DNA from: Arthrobacter sp. ISL-85
Lineage (GTDB): Bacteria; Actinomycetota; Actinomycetes; Actinomycetales; Micrococcaceae
Length of the DNA stretch: 64,000 bases
Direction of reading: 5' to 3'
Assembly: GCF_018613675.1 (NCBI RefSeq)
Contig: NZ_JAGGPQ010000019.1
Coordinates: forward strand, 125,114 to 189,113
In this document: piece after piece, positions 1 to 8,480 of the stretch
Numbering within the stretch: position 1 is the stretch's first letter
Layout of the letters: each line of letters opens with the position of its first letter
Notes under the pieces: model-generated
What the model was told of the DNA's origin: nothing
Databases searched by the model: none
What the model saw: the letters and a program-made list of their open reading frames with translations, nothing else
Translations under genes and position numbers: made by a program

Positions 1-1
1 A

Positions 2-145
2 TCGCTCCACGAGACTCTTGATTCCGCGGTCTCCGACCTGTCCACGCGCCACAACACCACCACCTGCCGCATCGCTGTCACCTGCAGCGGCCCCAACACG
101 TTCACCCTGAGCGTGCGCGGGAACGAGCCCGCACTGGCTCTCTGA
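2..145 (+). CDS. C-terminal end of an unidentified protein (partial)
   Basis: An open frame enters from the left edge and stops with TGA at 143-145, giving the last 47 residues. The visible tail holds two cysteines in a Thr-rich context (TTTCRIAVTCSG) and ends NEPALAL. I cannot assign a family from this fragment. It is followed 17 bases later by a strong hairpin with a T run, which fits the end of a transcription unit. The start lies outside the window. Confidence 0.6.
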   Translation, partial: SLHETLDSAVSDLSTRHNTTTCRIAVTCSGPNTFTLSVRGNEPALAL

Positions 146-161
146 GCGACCCAACGTAAAG

Positions 162-210
162 GGGCGCGGACGACGGCGGAGACCCACCCGCCGTCGTCAG
201 CGCCCTTTTT
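162..210 (+). terminator. Hairpin terminator, copy 1 of the GACGACGGCGG palindrome family
   Basis: GGGCGC and GCGCCC arms flank GACGACGGCGG (169-179) and CCGCCGTCGTC (188-198) around an 8-base loop, followed by TTTTT at 206-210. This is the one family member with a clear T run and is a good intrinsic terminator for the partial upstream gene. Confidence 0.8.
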
Positions 211-296
211 GCTGCCCGCGCCCCAAGATCCACGTCGAACGGGCGTGCGGACCGGCGTAGCATTCGTCTGGTACGCGCAACAAACGGGAAGGGCAC

Positions 297-1334
297 ATGG
301 CTACGCAGCACAAGGGCACCAGGTTTCGTCTCGGGTCGCTGGCACTGCCCGTCATCCAGGCCCCGATGGCCGGCGGACCTTCCACTCCGGGGCTGGCAGC
401 TGCCGTAAGCGAGGCCGGCGGGTTGGGCTTCGTTGCGGGGGGTTACAAGACCGCGGCAGCCATGCGCGCCGAGATCGAGGCCGTCAGGGGACACACGGAC
501 AAGCCATTCGGCGTGAACCTGTTCGTACCCCAGCCGTCAGTTACCAGTCCCGAAGTCCTGCAGGAATACGCCGCTTCGTTAGCGCCGGACGCTGAACGCT
601 TCGGGGTCAGCCTGGGAGATCCGAAGCATGACGATGACGATTGGGACCAAAAGCTCAAAGCACTGCTGGAGCTGGCACCGGCCGTTGTTTCGTTCACCTT
701 CGACTTGCCCGAACCCAGCGTGGTGGAGGCCCTCCAGCAGCGCGGAGCGTACGTGATCGCCACAGTCACGGACCGTGACGAAGCGCTGCAGGCCCTTGCG
801 GCAGGTGCTGACGCCCTCTGCGTCCAGGGCCCGGAAGCCGGCGGCCACCGCGGAACGTTCAAGGCGGACGCGCCTCCTCCCCTTGTGCCCCTTCACGGGA
901 TCCTCGGCGAGCTGTCCGACCTGGAGGTGCCGCTCATCGCTGCGGGCGGAATAGCCACTGCAGAACACACCCGGGCCGCGCTCGCCGTCGGTGCCGCTGC
1001 GGTCCAGGCGGGAACCGCGTTCCTCCGCGCGAATGAAGCCGGGACCAAGGCAGTGCACCGGGCGGCACTGGCGTCGTCGGACCGTTTCACCACCACAGCC
1101 GTCACCCGGGCCTTCTCCGGCCGCAACGCGCGCGGCCTGTACAACGAGTTCATGCGCCGCCACGACGGTGATGCCCCTTACGGATACCCGGAGATCCACC
1201 ACCTCACCACTCCCCTGCGCGCCGCCGCGGCGGCAGCAGGAGAGCCGGACTGGCTGAACCTGTGGGCCGGCATCAACTACCGGAACTGCATGGAGGGCTC
1301 CGCGGCATCAATCCTGGCGAGCCTCGCGCCGTGA
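297..1334 (+). CDS. Nitronate monooxygenase (2-nitropropane dioxygenase family)
   Basis: 345 residues, a normal length for the FMN-dependent NMO/2-NPD TIM-barrel family, which oxidises alkyl nitronates such as propionate 3-nitronate to carbonyl compounds and nitrite. Family signatures are visible: IQAPMAGG near residue 20 (FMN phosphate and substrate side), the internal GPEAGGHRGTF segment near residue 180 and AAGGIATAEH near 215. The ATG at 297 follows GGGAAGG. The gene stands alone between two hairpins and converges on the alcohol dehydrogenase. The physiological nitronate is unknown; family assignment is firm, exact substrate is not. Confidence 0.9.
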   Translation: MATQHKGTRFRLGSLALPVIQAPMAGGPSTPGLAAAVSEAGGLGFVAGGYKTAAAMRAEIEAVRGHTDKPFGVNLFVPQPSVTSPEVLQEYAASLAPDAERFGVSLGDPKHDDDDWDQKLKALLELAPAVVSFTFDLPEPSVVEALQQRGAYVIATVTDRDEALQALAAGADALCVQGPEAGGHRGTFKADAPPPLVPLHGILGELSDLEVPLIAAGGIATAEHTRAALAVGAAAVQAGTAFLRANEAGTKAVHRAALASSDRFTTTAVTRAFSGRNARGLYNEFMRRHDGDAPYGYPEIHHLTTPLRAAAAAAGEPDWLNLWAGINYRNCMEGSAASILASLAP

Positions 1335-1340
1335 GGCTTT

Positions 1341-1378
1341 GCCCGCCGTCGTCCGTTCTTTAACGCCCGACGGCGGGC
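1341..1378. terminator. Palindrome family copy 2 between convergent genes
   Basis: GCCCGCCGTCG (1341-1351) pairs with CGACGGCGGGC (1368-1378), an 11-bp stem with a 16-base loop containing TTCTTTAA. It starts 7 bases after the NMO stop and sits before the convergent dehydrogenase end, so it may terminate in both directions. The arms are in the opposite order to most other copies. Confidence 0.65.
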
Positions 1379-1420
1379 CAGCCCCTTGTGGGTGCCGGTC
1401 CGCCGTGCGTGCGCGGTGCT

Positions 1421-2461
1421 TTAGAGGGTGGCGGTGTCGATCACGAACCGGTACCGGACGTCCGAGGCAAGGACGCGCTCGTAGGCTTCGTTGATCTTCT
1501 CGGCCGGGATGACCTCGATCTCTGCGCCCAGGCCGTGCTCGGCGCAGAAGTTGAGCATCTCCTGGGTTTCGCGGATGCCGCCGATCATGGAACCGGCGAA
1601 GGACCGGCGGCCGCCGATCAGTGCGAAGGCGTTGACGGGAAGCGGCTCGGCCGGGGCGCCGACGTTCACCAGGGCGCCGTCGAGCTTCAGCAGGCCCAGG
1701 TAGGAGCTGATGTCGAGTGAAGCGCTGACCGTGTTGATGATCAGGTCGAAGGAGCCGGCGAGCTGCTCAAAGGTGCCGGGATCGGTGGTGGCGAAGTAGT
1801 TGTCCGCGCCCAGCTTCAGGCCGTCCTCCTGCTTCTTCAGCGACTGTGACAGGACGGTCACCTCGGCGCCCATGGCGTGGGCCTGCTTGACTGCCATGTG
1901 GCCCAGGCCGCCGAGGCCGACGACTGCAACCTTCTTGCCCGGGCCCGCGCCCCAATGCCGCAGCGGGGAGTAGGTGGTGATGCCGGCGCACAGCAGCGGC
2001 GCGGCGACGTCGAGGTCGATGCCCTCGGGGATGGTCACCACGAAGTCCTCGGTGACCACCACTTGCGTGGAGTAGCCGCCCTGGGTGATGGTGCCATCGC
2101 GGTCAACGGCGCCGTAAGTGCCAACGTTGCCCTTGACGCAGTACTGCTCCTCGCCCTTCCGGCAGTTCTCGCATTCCCTGCACGAGTTGACCATGCAGCC
2201 AACGCCGACACGGTCGCCGACCTTGTGCTTGGTCACTTCGCCGCCAACCTCGGTGACAATGCCCGCGATCTCGTGGCCAGGAACCAGCGGGTACTGCTGC
2301 GGGCCCCACTCGCCGCGGACGGTATGGATGTCCGAGTGGCAGATGCCGGCGAACTTGATGTCGATCAGGACATCGTGCGGACCCACTTCGCGGCGCTCGA
2401 TGGTGGTTGCCACCAGGTCCTCCGTGGCGGACGGGGATGCATAAGCCTTGACGGTAGTCAT
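1421..2461 (-). CDS. Zinc-dependent NAD(P) alcohol dehydrogenase
   Basis: 346 residues of the medium-chain dehydrogenase/reductase superfamily, cinnamyl-alcohol-dehydrogenase-like (YahK/AdhC type). The catalytic zinc site is seen as GICHSDIH near residue 40 and GHEIAGIV near 65. The four-cysteine structural zinc lobe follows near 95-110 ([16 protein letters not shown]). The Rossmann motif [12 protein letters not shown] lies near 180. It probably reduces aldehydes with NADPH in the cytosol. The ATG is preceded by AGGAG. A divergent MmyB-type regulator starts 190 bp upstream, an arrangement often seen for such oxidoreductases, so local control is likely. Confidence 0.92.
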   Translation of the reverse strand: MTTVKAYASPSATEDLVATTIERREVGPHDVLIDIKFAGICHSDIHTVRGEWGPQQYPLVPGHEIAGIVTEVGGEVTKHKVGDRVGVGCMVNSCRECENCRKGEEQYCVKGNVGTYGAVDRDGTITQGGYSTQVVVTEDFVVTIPEGIDLDVAAPLLCAGITTYSPLRHWGAGPGKKVAVVGLGGLGHMAVKQAHAMGAEVTVLSQSLKKQEDGLKLGADNYFATTDPGTFEQLAGSFDLIINTVSASLDISSYLGLLKLDGALVNVGAPAEPLPVNAFALIGGRRSFAGSMIGGIRETQEMLNFCAEHGLGAEIEVIPAEKINEAYERVLASDVRYRFVIDTATL

Positions 2462-2652
2462 GGTTCTCCTGTGATCTGTTGGGGGACTTTAAAAATGTTA
2501 CCGGGGTTGTTCGGGGCAATCCCGGGAAATGGCCGGGTCAAGGGTGGCCCTGTTGTAACTGGTCTTATGAGTCCTACCCACATGCCCTCCCGCTATGAGT
2601 GGTTATGGCAGAACCTCCTTAGGGTCCTGCCATTCGTCGTAACGTGTTCCTT

Positions 2653-3546
2653 ATGGATAACCGAGCCGAGGTACGGCAGTTCCTGTCCTCACGACGTGGG
2701 CGGATCACCCCGGAGCAGGCAGGCATCGAACCCTACGGCGGCCGCCGCCGCGTACCGGGGTTACGGCGGGAGGAAGTGGCACGGCTGGCGGGCGTCAGCG
2801 TGGACTACTACACGCGCCTGGAACGGGGAAACCTGAGCGGTGTTTCGGACAGCGTCCTGGACGCCATCGCCGGCGCCCTGGAACTGGACCGCGCCGAGCA
2901 TGACCACCTCTATGACCTGGCCCGGGCAGCGAACACCTCGGGCCGCAAGCGTGCCGCGGCTGCCGGCGGTTCCGCACCGTCAAAGGTCCGGCCGGAGCTG
3001 CAGTACCTCCTGGACGCCATCACCGACGCGCCGGCCTTCATCGGCAACAACCGGATGGACATCGTGGCCGCCAACACCCTGGGCTACGCCCTGTACTCGG
3101 ACATGTACCGCAATCCGTCACGGCCCGCCAACCACTCCCGGTTCATTTTCCTGGATCCCCGCTCCCACAACTTCTACACGGACTGGGACCGGGCGGCCCA
3201 CACCAACGTGGCCATCCTCCGGCGGGAGGCCGGCCGCAATCCCCATGACAAGGGCATTGCCGAACTCATTGGCGAACTGTCCATGCGCAGCGACGAATTC
3301 CGCACCCTCTGGGCAGCGCACAACGTCCGCCGCCACTACGCGGGCACCAAGTTCTTCCAGCATCCCGTGGTGGGACTCCTCGAGCTGAACTACCAGGTGC
3401 TGGGCCTGGAAGAGGACCCGGGGCATACCCTCACCGTCTATCCCGCCACGCCCGGCAGCCCCTCCGGGGAAGCCCTCAAGCTCCTGGCCTCCTGGGCGGT
3501 AACGGAAAACATCGTGGAGACGGCGCAGGCAAGGGTAGGCAGCTAG
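2653..3546 (+). CDS. XRE-family regulator with MmyB-like ligand domain
   Basis: The N-terminal helix-turn-helix spans about residues 10-75 ([30 protein letters not shown], then VDYYTRLERGN), followed by the MmyB-like PAS-type ligand domain (about 110-275, including NNRMDIVAAN and LELNYQVLGLEEDPG). I chose the ATG at 2653, because proteins of this family start MDNRAEVRQFL; an in-frame GTG at 2644 would add three residues. It is divergent from the zinc alcohol dehydrogenase, its likely target. The ligand is unknown; members bind fatty acids in some studied cases. Confidence 0.88.
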   Translation: MDNRAEVRQFLSSRRGRITPEQAGIEPYGGRRRVPGLRREEVARLAGVSVDYYTRLERGNLSGVSDSVLDAIAGALELDRAEHDHLYDLARAANTSGRKRAAAAGGSAPSKVRPELQYLLDAITDAPAFIGNNRMDIVAANTLGYALYSDMYRNPSRPANHSRFIFLDPRSHNFYTDWDRAAHTNVAILRREAGRNPHDKGIAELIGELSMRSDEFRTLWAAHNVRRHYAGTKFFQHPVVGLLELNYQVLGLEEDPGHTLTVYPATPGSPSGEALKLLASWAVTENIVETAQARVGS

Positions 3547-3555
3547 CAAGCGTGC

Positions 3556-3596
3556 CCGGCCCGGTCCGGTCCAGTCCGGCGCGGTCCGGCCCGGCT
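3556..3596. repeat. GGTCC/GGCCC low-complexity run
   Basis: The space between the regulator stop and the convergent VOC gene stop is an irregular run of CCGGTCC, CAGTCC and CGGCCC words. It looks like simple-sequence expansion rather than a clear hairpin. No T run follows. Confidence 0.4.
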
Positions 3597-4004
3597 TCAG
3601 GCGTCGGCGCCGGGCTCATAGCCAATGAGCCAGTGGAGCCCGTAACGGTCGATGACCTGGCCGTCCGAGGCACCCCAGGGCTTGGCTGCAAGAGGGTCCA
3701 CCACGCGGCCGCCGGAACTGAGTTTGTTGAACCAGTCGCGGAGGACTTCAGGCTCGGCGCTACCAAGCAAGGAGAGCATTGCGCCTTCAAGCCGGACGCT
3801 CTTCCCGCCCGGTGGGGTATCCGAGCCCGCCAAGGCAACAGCGCCCCTGAGTTCGCCGTGGGCAATGGCATCCGGCGGCCCATCCGTCCGGCCGAAATCC
3901 TCGTTTGTGTGGAGGGAAAGCTCGCCGCCAAAAACGGCCGCGTAGAAGCCCAGTGCCTCGCGGGCTGTGCCGGGAAAGCTGGGATAGATCTGGGGTGCGG
4001 TCAT
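3597..4004 (-). CDS. VOC/PhnB-like glyoxalase-fold protein
   Basis: 135 residues with the PhnB-type vicinal-oxygen-chelate pattern: IYPSFPGTAREALGFYAAVFGGEL at the N-terminus, a central ALAGSD segment, and EVLRDWFNKLSSGGRVVDPLAAKPWGASDGQVIDRYGLHWLIGY at the C-terminus. This subgroup is related to 3-demethylubiquinone methyltransferase-like domains; most members have no known reaction. The ATG at 4002-4004 has GGCGGA close upstream. It is a single gene with no informative neighbours. Function beyond the fold cannot be read from sequence. Confidence 0.85.
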   Translation of the reverse strand: MTAPQIYPSFPGTAREALGFYAAVFGGELSLHTNEDFGRTDGPPDAIAHGELRGAVALAGSDTPPGGKSVRLEGAMLSLLGSAEPEVLRDWFNKLSSGGRVVDPLAAKPWGASDGQVIDRYGLHWLIGYEPGADA

Positions 4005-4093
4005 TCCGCCAGCCTACAGACACCAGGCCTTGGTGTGTCCGGCCGCCGCAAAGGCGGGAAAGCTATGGAACGTTCGACGGCAGCCCGGAGGGT

Positions 4094-4819
4094 TCAGCGT
4101 CCACCCGGGCGCCGGCCCGCCACCTCGCCAAAGCCGTCAACGGCTTGCTGGGCAGCACGGTACAGGGCAGGATCCGACCAGGGCGCCCGCGCCCATGCGC
4201 TCACGGCCGCCAGGGCCCCCGCCAGCATGGTGGCGGGTTCCTGCCCGGCGGGCATTCCTTGTGCCAGGATCGCTTCCCGGTCATTGGACAGGGTGTCCGC
4301 CATGGTTCGGGTGCTGACCCGCTGCCAGACATCAGGGACGGCATCCACGTCCACCAGCCGCTCCCGGAGCGGCCAGTTCCCGACAAAGCGTGCCACCCAG
4401 GCCTGGTGCAGCTGCTTGTAATCCCTAATGAAGCTCCGCCTCGTCCAATTCGGGTAGGCGGACAGCACGAGCACACATGGGACGAGGACCGCCAGCACTG
4501 TCAAGGCCCATGCCGCTCGTCCTGCGTCCCCGTCCTGAACCGCATCATTGTAGAGTCCCAGCAGTACTCCACCGGTGATGGAACCTAGGATCCAACTGAC
4601 GCACAGGATAGTGCTCCGACGTTCCTGCGCCTTACTGGGGTGGAGGTCCGGTGCCGGTTCCGCGGCAGCAAGCGCCTCGGCTTCGGTCAGGCCGGTGTTC
4701 AGGAGTTTGCTGGTCCCCGCGCCGGGCAGGCCTGATTTGTCCGGCACCTCTACATAGACCGGCGGCAGGCCCGTCAGGTCCTGCAAAGCCTGGTTGGTTA
4801 TCGCACCCATGTTCCCCAT
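4094..4819 (-). CDS. Hypothetical two-helix membrane protein
   Basis: About 241 residues. A soluble N-terminal stretch of roughly 75 residues with acidic and Pro-rich segments is followed by two hydrophobic helices (STILCVSWILGSITGGVLLGLY and AAWALTVLAVLVPCVLVLSAY) in the middle. A cytosolic-looking C-terminal half of about 115 residues comes after them. No family motif is recognised. I took the ATG at 4819; a GTG lies directly before it and another ATG nine bases after. Codon bias is normal for the window, so I think the gene is real, but the function is unknown. Confidence 0.65.
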   Translation of the reverse strand: MGNMGAITNQALQDLTGLPPVYVEVPDKSGLPGAGTSKLLNTGLTEAEALAAAEPAPDLHPSKAQERRSTILCVSWILGSITGGVLLGLYNDAVQDGDAGRAAWALTVLAVLVPCVLVLSAYPNWTRRSFIRDYKQLHQAWVARFVGNWPLRERLVDVDAVPDVWQRVSTRTMADTLSNDREAILAQGMPAGQEPATMLAGALAAVSAWARAPWSDPALYRAAQQAVDGFGEVAGRRPGGR

Positions 4820-4927
4820 CACGCCGGCACGGACTCGCCTTCAGAGTCTACGGTTAGGCGGGCCCTACACGGGTAGTCCTTAGACTGACGAATGGATGTT
4901 TATGCCGGTACTGACGAAGGAGCAGGA

Positions 4928-5350
4928 ATGAGTGGAGTAGTAGTTGTGGGTGTGGATGCCAGCCCTTCCGCACGGAAGGCTGCAGAAGTGGCGCTGGGAC
5001 TGGCGGAATCCCTGGGGGCGTCGCTGCATGTGGTGACCGCCTTTGAAATGGAGAACGCCGAAACCTTCGGAGTGGGATCGGACAAGGTAAGGGTCTCCAA
5101 CGCCGACAGCTCGGAAATGGTGGCCAAATCGTTGGGCGCATCGCGGCCCGGAGTGGAAATCACCCACTTCGCTGCCCGCGGCAAGCCCGCTGACTCGCTG
5201 ATTAAGGAAGCCATCCGCCTGGACGCCCGGGTGATCGTAGTGGGCAACCGGAGGATGCGCGGCATCGGCCGGCTCCTTGGCAGCGTCGCCAACAGCGTGG
5301 CGCACAACGCCCCGTGCGATGTCTACATCGCCAACACCTACGAGGACTGA
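4928..5350 (+). CDS. Universal stress protein (UspA family)
   Basis: 140 residues, a single Usp domain: VVVVGVDASPSARKA at the N-terminus and the ATP-binding signature VVGNRRMRGIGRLLGSVANSV near the C-terminus (G-x2-G-x9-G-S). Such proteins bind ATP and act in stress and dormancy responses. I chose the ATG at 4928 because GAAGGAG lies at 4916-4922; the longer frame from 4892 would add 12 residues that do not match the family. Confidence 0.88.
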   Translation: MSGVVVVGVDASPSARKAAEVALGLAESLGASLHVVTAFEMENAETFGVGSDKVRVSNADSSEMVAKSLGASRPGVEITHFAARGKPADSLIKEAIRLDARVIVVGNRRMRGIGRLLGSVANSVAHNAPCDVYIANTYED

Positions 5351-5369
5351 CCCCTCCTGGGAAAGAACA

Positions 5370-5397
5370 GACGACGGCGGAACGTCCCGCCGTCGTC
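5370..5397 (+). terminator. Palindrome family copy 3
   Basis: GACGACGGCGG (5370-5380) and CCGCCGTCGTC (5387-5397), a perfect 11-bp stem with a 6-base loop, lies 19 bases after the universal stress protein stop and before the convergent cupin gene. There is no T run directly behind it. Confidence 0.65.
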
Positions 5398-5417
5398 CGC
5401 CCACCTTCTTTACGTGG

Positions 5418-5813
5418 TCACGCGCCGTATTCCTCGTCGGTGACGTGATCGAGCCAGGTGACAACTTGTCCGTTCCCGTCGGCTTCCTGCATCGCGACAT
5501 GGGCCATAAACCGCTCCGGCGTTGCCCCGTGCCAGTGTTCCTCCCCCGGCTCGATGTAGACCACGTCACCGGGACGGATCTCCTGGACTTCCCCGCCGCG
5601 CCGGGCCACCAGTCCGACGCCGTCCGTGACGTAAAGGGTTTGGCCCTTGGGGTGGTGGTGCCAGGCGGTGCGGGCGCCGGGTGCGAAGCGGACGTGCGCG
5701 CAACCGATGGCTGACTGCTCGTCGGGGTTGCGGATGCCATCAACCTGCACTGTCCCTGTGAACCATTCCTTCGGCCCGGCTGCTGTCTTGCCGCCGCTCT
5801 TGGTGTACTTCAT
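5418..5813 (-). CDS. Small cupin-domain protein
   Basis: 131 residues, one cupin barrel. Motif 1 is seen as TAWHHHPKGQTLYVTDG with three consecutive histidines and motif 2 as PGDVVYIEPGEEHWHGA. The histidines and glutamate fit a metal-binding cupin of the YdbB/quercetinase-like small-cupin type; no substrate can be inferred. The ATG follows AGGAGG. It lies 45 bp downstream of the MFS gene on the same strand, so the two probably form an operon. Confidence 0.87.
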   Translation of the reverse strand: MKYTKSGGKTAAGPKEWFTGTVQVDGIRNPDEQSAIGCAHVRFAPGARTAWHHHPKGQTLYVTDGVGLVARRGGEVQEIRPGDVVYIEPGEEHWHGATPERFMAHVAMQEADGNGQVVTWLDHVTDEEYGA

Positions 5814-5858
5814 GTTTTCCTCCTGCTGTTTCGGGTTATTGGTGAATCCGTTGGCTGG

Positions 5859-7091
5859 TCAGGCAGTCCGGTCTGTGATCCGCGAGGTCACGAATGCAAG
5901 GACGGCTGCGACGGCAAGGACAGCTGCGGCCGCCAGGAAGGCGCCGCCGTAGCCGGCGGAGTCGAACAGCACGCCACCCAGTGTTGATCCGATGGCGATT
6001 GAGGTCTGGACGACGGCCACCATGAGGCCTCCACCGGCCTCGGCGTCGTTTGGCATTGCTTCCGCGATCCAGCTCCACCAGCCCACGGGAGCGGATGTGG
6101 ACATCAGTCCCCACAGTCCCAGGAGGACCAGGACGGCGGCGAGCCAGCCGCCGGTGGGAACGAGGGCGGCGGCGATGACTGCCATGAGCGCCGGAATGGT
6201 GACGAGCGTCCGGTACAGGCCCTTCCCCAGGAAGCGGCCAATCAGCAGGGTGCCGGCAAAGCCCGCCACCCCGATGACCAGCAACGCCAGGGACACCGTG
6301 GCGACGTCCGCCCGGGTCACTGTCTCCAGGAACGGGCGGATGTAAGTGAACAGGACGAACTGGCCCATGAAGAAGGACCCGCAGGCGGCCATCCCCCAAG
6401 CGACGGGACGGCTCTTGAACGCGGCGAAGATCGAGAAGACGTTTCCGGACGCCTGCGGGCGCTTCTCCACCTTCATGGAAGGAAGGGTGATCCACTGCCA
6501 GACAAGGGCAAGCACCGCCACCGGGACAATGCAAAAGAACGCCCCACGCCAGCCGATGGTCGAGCCCAGGTAGCTGCCCAGCGGCGCTGCCAGCACGGTG
6601 GCCAGGGCATTGCCGCCATTAAAGATGGCCAGGGCGCGCGGCACCTGGTGGGCCGGCACCAGCCGCATGGCCGTGGCTGCGGACATGGACCAGAAGCCGC
6701 CGATCACCACACCGATGAGGGCACGGCCGATCATGAAGAGCAGGTATCCCGGGGCCAGGGCAACCAACGCACCGGAGACGGCCATCACTGTGGTCAGGCC
6801 CAGCAACAGTGTCTTGCGGTTCATGCTGCCGGCCAGCCTGGACACCGACAGGCTGGCGAGGACGGCAAAAAGGCCGGAGATCGCAATGCCCTGCCCCACC
6901 ATTCCCTCCGAGACCTGGAGTCCGGAGGCCATCGGGGTGAGCAGGCTGACCGGCATGAATTCGGAGGCGATCAGCGCGAAGACGCACAAGGACATCGCGA
7001 AGACGCCCGCCCAGTGCGCGCTGTGCTGCACACCTGGCTTCGTGGGAGCGCTGGTACTGGTAACAGTTGTTTCGGGGGCCATGCCCTCCAT
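5859..7091 (-). CDS. MFS transporter, DHA1 (AraJ/PbuE-like) family
   Basis: About 410 residues with twelve predicted membrane helices. The family-A loop motif is degenerate (SRLAGSMNRKTLLLG between helices 2 and 3), and the helix-5 region reads GGNALATVLAAPLGSYLG. This is the drug:H+ antiporter-1 group, which exports sugars, purines or drugs. Of the possible starts (TTG 7094, ATG 7091, ATG 7082) I took 7091, which has GGGGAG nine bases upstream. It is followed by the cupin gene in a likely two-gene operon. Confidence 0.85.
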   Translation of the reverse strand: MEGMAPETTVTSTSAPTKPGVQHSAHWAGVFAMSLCVFALIASEFMPVSLLTPMASGLQVSEGMVGQGIAISGLFAVLASLSVSRLAGSMNRKTLLLGLTTVMAVSGALVALAPGYLLFMIGRALIGVVIGGFWSMSAATAMRLVPAHQVPRALAIFNGGNALATVLAAPLGSYLGSTIGWRGAFFCIVPVAVLALVWQWITLPSMKVEKRPQASGNVFSIFAAFKSRPVAWGMAACGSFFMGQFVLFTYIRPFLETVTRADVATVSLALLVIGVAGFAGTLLIGRFLGKGLYRTLVTIPALMAVIAAALVPTGGWLAAVLVLLGLWGLMSTSAPVGWWSWIAEAMPNDAEAGGGLMVAVVQTSIAIGSTLGGVLFDSAGYGGAFLAAAAVLAVAAVLAFVTSRITDRTA

Positions 7092-7152
7092 CAAACCGTG
7101 CTCCCCGAGCCCTAGCGAGGGCCCTGCTGAAACGGGTTTTGGCAGACCCCCC

Positions 7153-7422
7153 TTACCGCAGCTGCGCCGTGGACGGGACCTCGCGCCGTCGTCCGTCCAC
7201 CTTCTCCGGCGGCCGCGGCTTGTACACCCAGGCCACCAGCAGGAACGACACCACCAGCGGCATGCGGAACTCCCGCCGAAACACGCGGAAGTGCATCACG
7301 CAACGGCCAAAAACAAGGACGACGGCGGTGAGCAGCACCTTGGGACCGCCGGCGGCGGCTGCTGCCAGGAAGCGGCGGGCGCGTTCGTCGATCCGCTGCT
7401 CCACCGTAGTGGAACTACGCAC
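7153..7422 (-). CDS. Small membrane protein overlapping the DUF2236 gene
   Basis: 89 residues from a GTG at 7422, which overlaps the last 8 bases of the upstream oxygenase gene, suggesting translational coupling. The protein starts with a charged helix (EQRIDERARRFLAAAA), then has two hydrophobic segments (VLLTAVVLVFGRCVMHF and MPLVVSFLLVAWVY) and a basic tail. The last residues are encoded by a half copy of the GACGACGGCGG palindrome (about 7169-7200). No known family. Frame choice rests on the hydrophobic pattern and the overlap. Confidence 0.55.
   Translation of the reverse strand: MRSSTTVEQRIDERARRFLAAAAAGGPKVLLTAVVLVFGRCVMHFRVFRREFRMPLVVSFLLVAWVYKPRPPEKVDGRRREVPSTAQLR
7169..7200. repeat. 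Degenerate palindrome family copy 4
   Basis: GTGGACGG (7169-7176) and CCGTCCAC (7193-7200) flank a retained GCCGTCGTCC half site; the other inner arm has decayed. It forms the tail of the small membrane gene and the space before the convergent-side MFS upstream region. Confidence 0.45.
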
Positions 7423-8233
7423 TGATCCCCTGGTGCTGGCTTGGCTGGCGGTTCCCCCGCAAGTCTCTGTCGAGTTCGGCCAAGCAATAGTCCTTAAACC
7501 AGTGCCTGATGCCTTGCGGGAGCCTGGGGTAGGCCACCGCAAGGATGCGCCATGTCCGGTCGTAGCGGCGCTGGTGGCGGTCGCTCCACGCGAGGCCGAA
7601 GTCCTTCCGCAACTGCTCCGGGAGGAGCCCCGCGGTGAGGAACCTCGCAGATGGCATGATGGCGCGGTACCAGAGTGCGGTGTGCCCGGGGTACAGCAGC
7701 CCGCGTCCAACGCGTACCCCTTCTTCCTCGGCGTGGAGGGTGGAGAGCTGCTCCTCCCAGTACCGGCCGAACGCTGCCCTGTCCTTCGGCCACATGTCCG
7801 CCGGAAGCTGCAGGGCGGTGCCGATCCGCGCGTAGTCCCGATACATTGCGTCCGCGGCTTCGTCGTCCAGCGGGCCGCGAATCTTCTCGGTGATGGTGAG
7901 TGCAGTGTCGTAGAGCGTGGCCGCCACCCAGAGCTGCAGCGCCGGATCGTAGGCGTTGTAGCCGGCACTGGATTCATCGGCAGTCCGGCGCACCGGAACG
8001 TGTGCCTGGTTCACCCGCCGGCGGACTTCCCGGGCCTGTTCCTCGGTTCCGTACACAGTGGCGTAAACGTAGGTGAGCGTGCCTTTGAGCCGGTTCACGG
8101 GACGCTGGGTAAATGTACTGTGCGCCGCCACACCACGGCCAATGGCCGGGTTCGCAAGCTGCAGCAGGATGGCCCGTCCTGCCCCGGCGAGCAGGATGCC
8201 TTCCGCCCGGTAATCGGCGAGTCGCTGCACCAT
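7415..8233 (-). CDS. Oxygenase MpaB family protein (DUF2236)
   Basis: 272 residues with the hallmarks of the MpaB/Lcp-related DUF2236 family: LAGAGRAILLQLANPAIGRGVAAHSTF near the N-terminus, LKGTLTYVYATVYG, and a histidine in NQAHVPV. Related proteins are heme-containing oxygenases (latex-clearing protein, mycophenolic-acid B); the substrate here is unknown. It is cytosolic with no signal peptide. The ATG at 8231-8233 fits the family start. It overlaps the downstream small membrane gene by 8 bases. Confidence 0.87.
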   Translation of the reverse strand: MVQRLADYRAEGILLAGAGRAILLQLANPAIGRGVAAHSTFTQRPVNRLKGTLTYVYATVYGTEEQAREVRRRVNQAHVPVRRTADESSAGYNAYDPALQLWVAATLYDTALTITEKIRGPLDDEAADAMYRDYARIGTALQLPADMWPKDRAAFGRYWEEQLSTLHAEEEGVRVGRGLLYPGHTALWYRAIMPSARFLTAGLLPEQLRKDFGLAWSDRHQRRYDRTWRILAVAYPRLPQGIRHWFKDYCLAELDRDLRGNRQPSQHQGISA

Positions 8234-8480
8234 GTGATCAGGGTACCGGAGGGGCCGGACAGTCGATGGGGCCCTTCGGCCCGTTGTCCTGCCCTGGCCG
8301 CCGTTAGTTATCCGTCACTTAGTACCCATCACCCCGGACGGGCCGCAGCGAGGTGATCATCTGCTTGACAGGGACGCCGCCGAAAGTGCCTTGATGAACC
8401 TCCGCACCCTTCATTTGTGGAGCGGCATTCCCGGGCGGAGGAGGGCCGGAGGACCTGTCCTCCCCCGCCGGGCACGGGAG

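Noticed and set aside
8319..8414. 31-codon ORF on the minus strand in the gap after ilvD
   Set aside because: The translation (MKGAEVHQGTFGG, then VPVKQMITSLRPVRGDGY) looks natural, but there is no ribosome site and no recognised family; too short to support.
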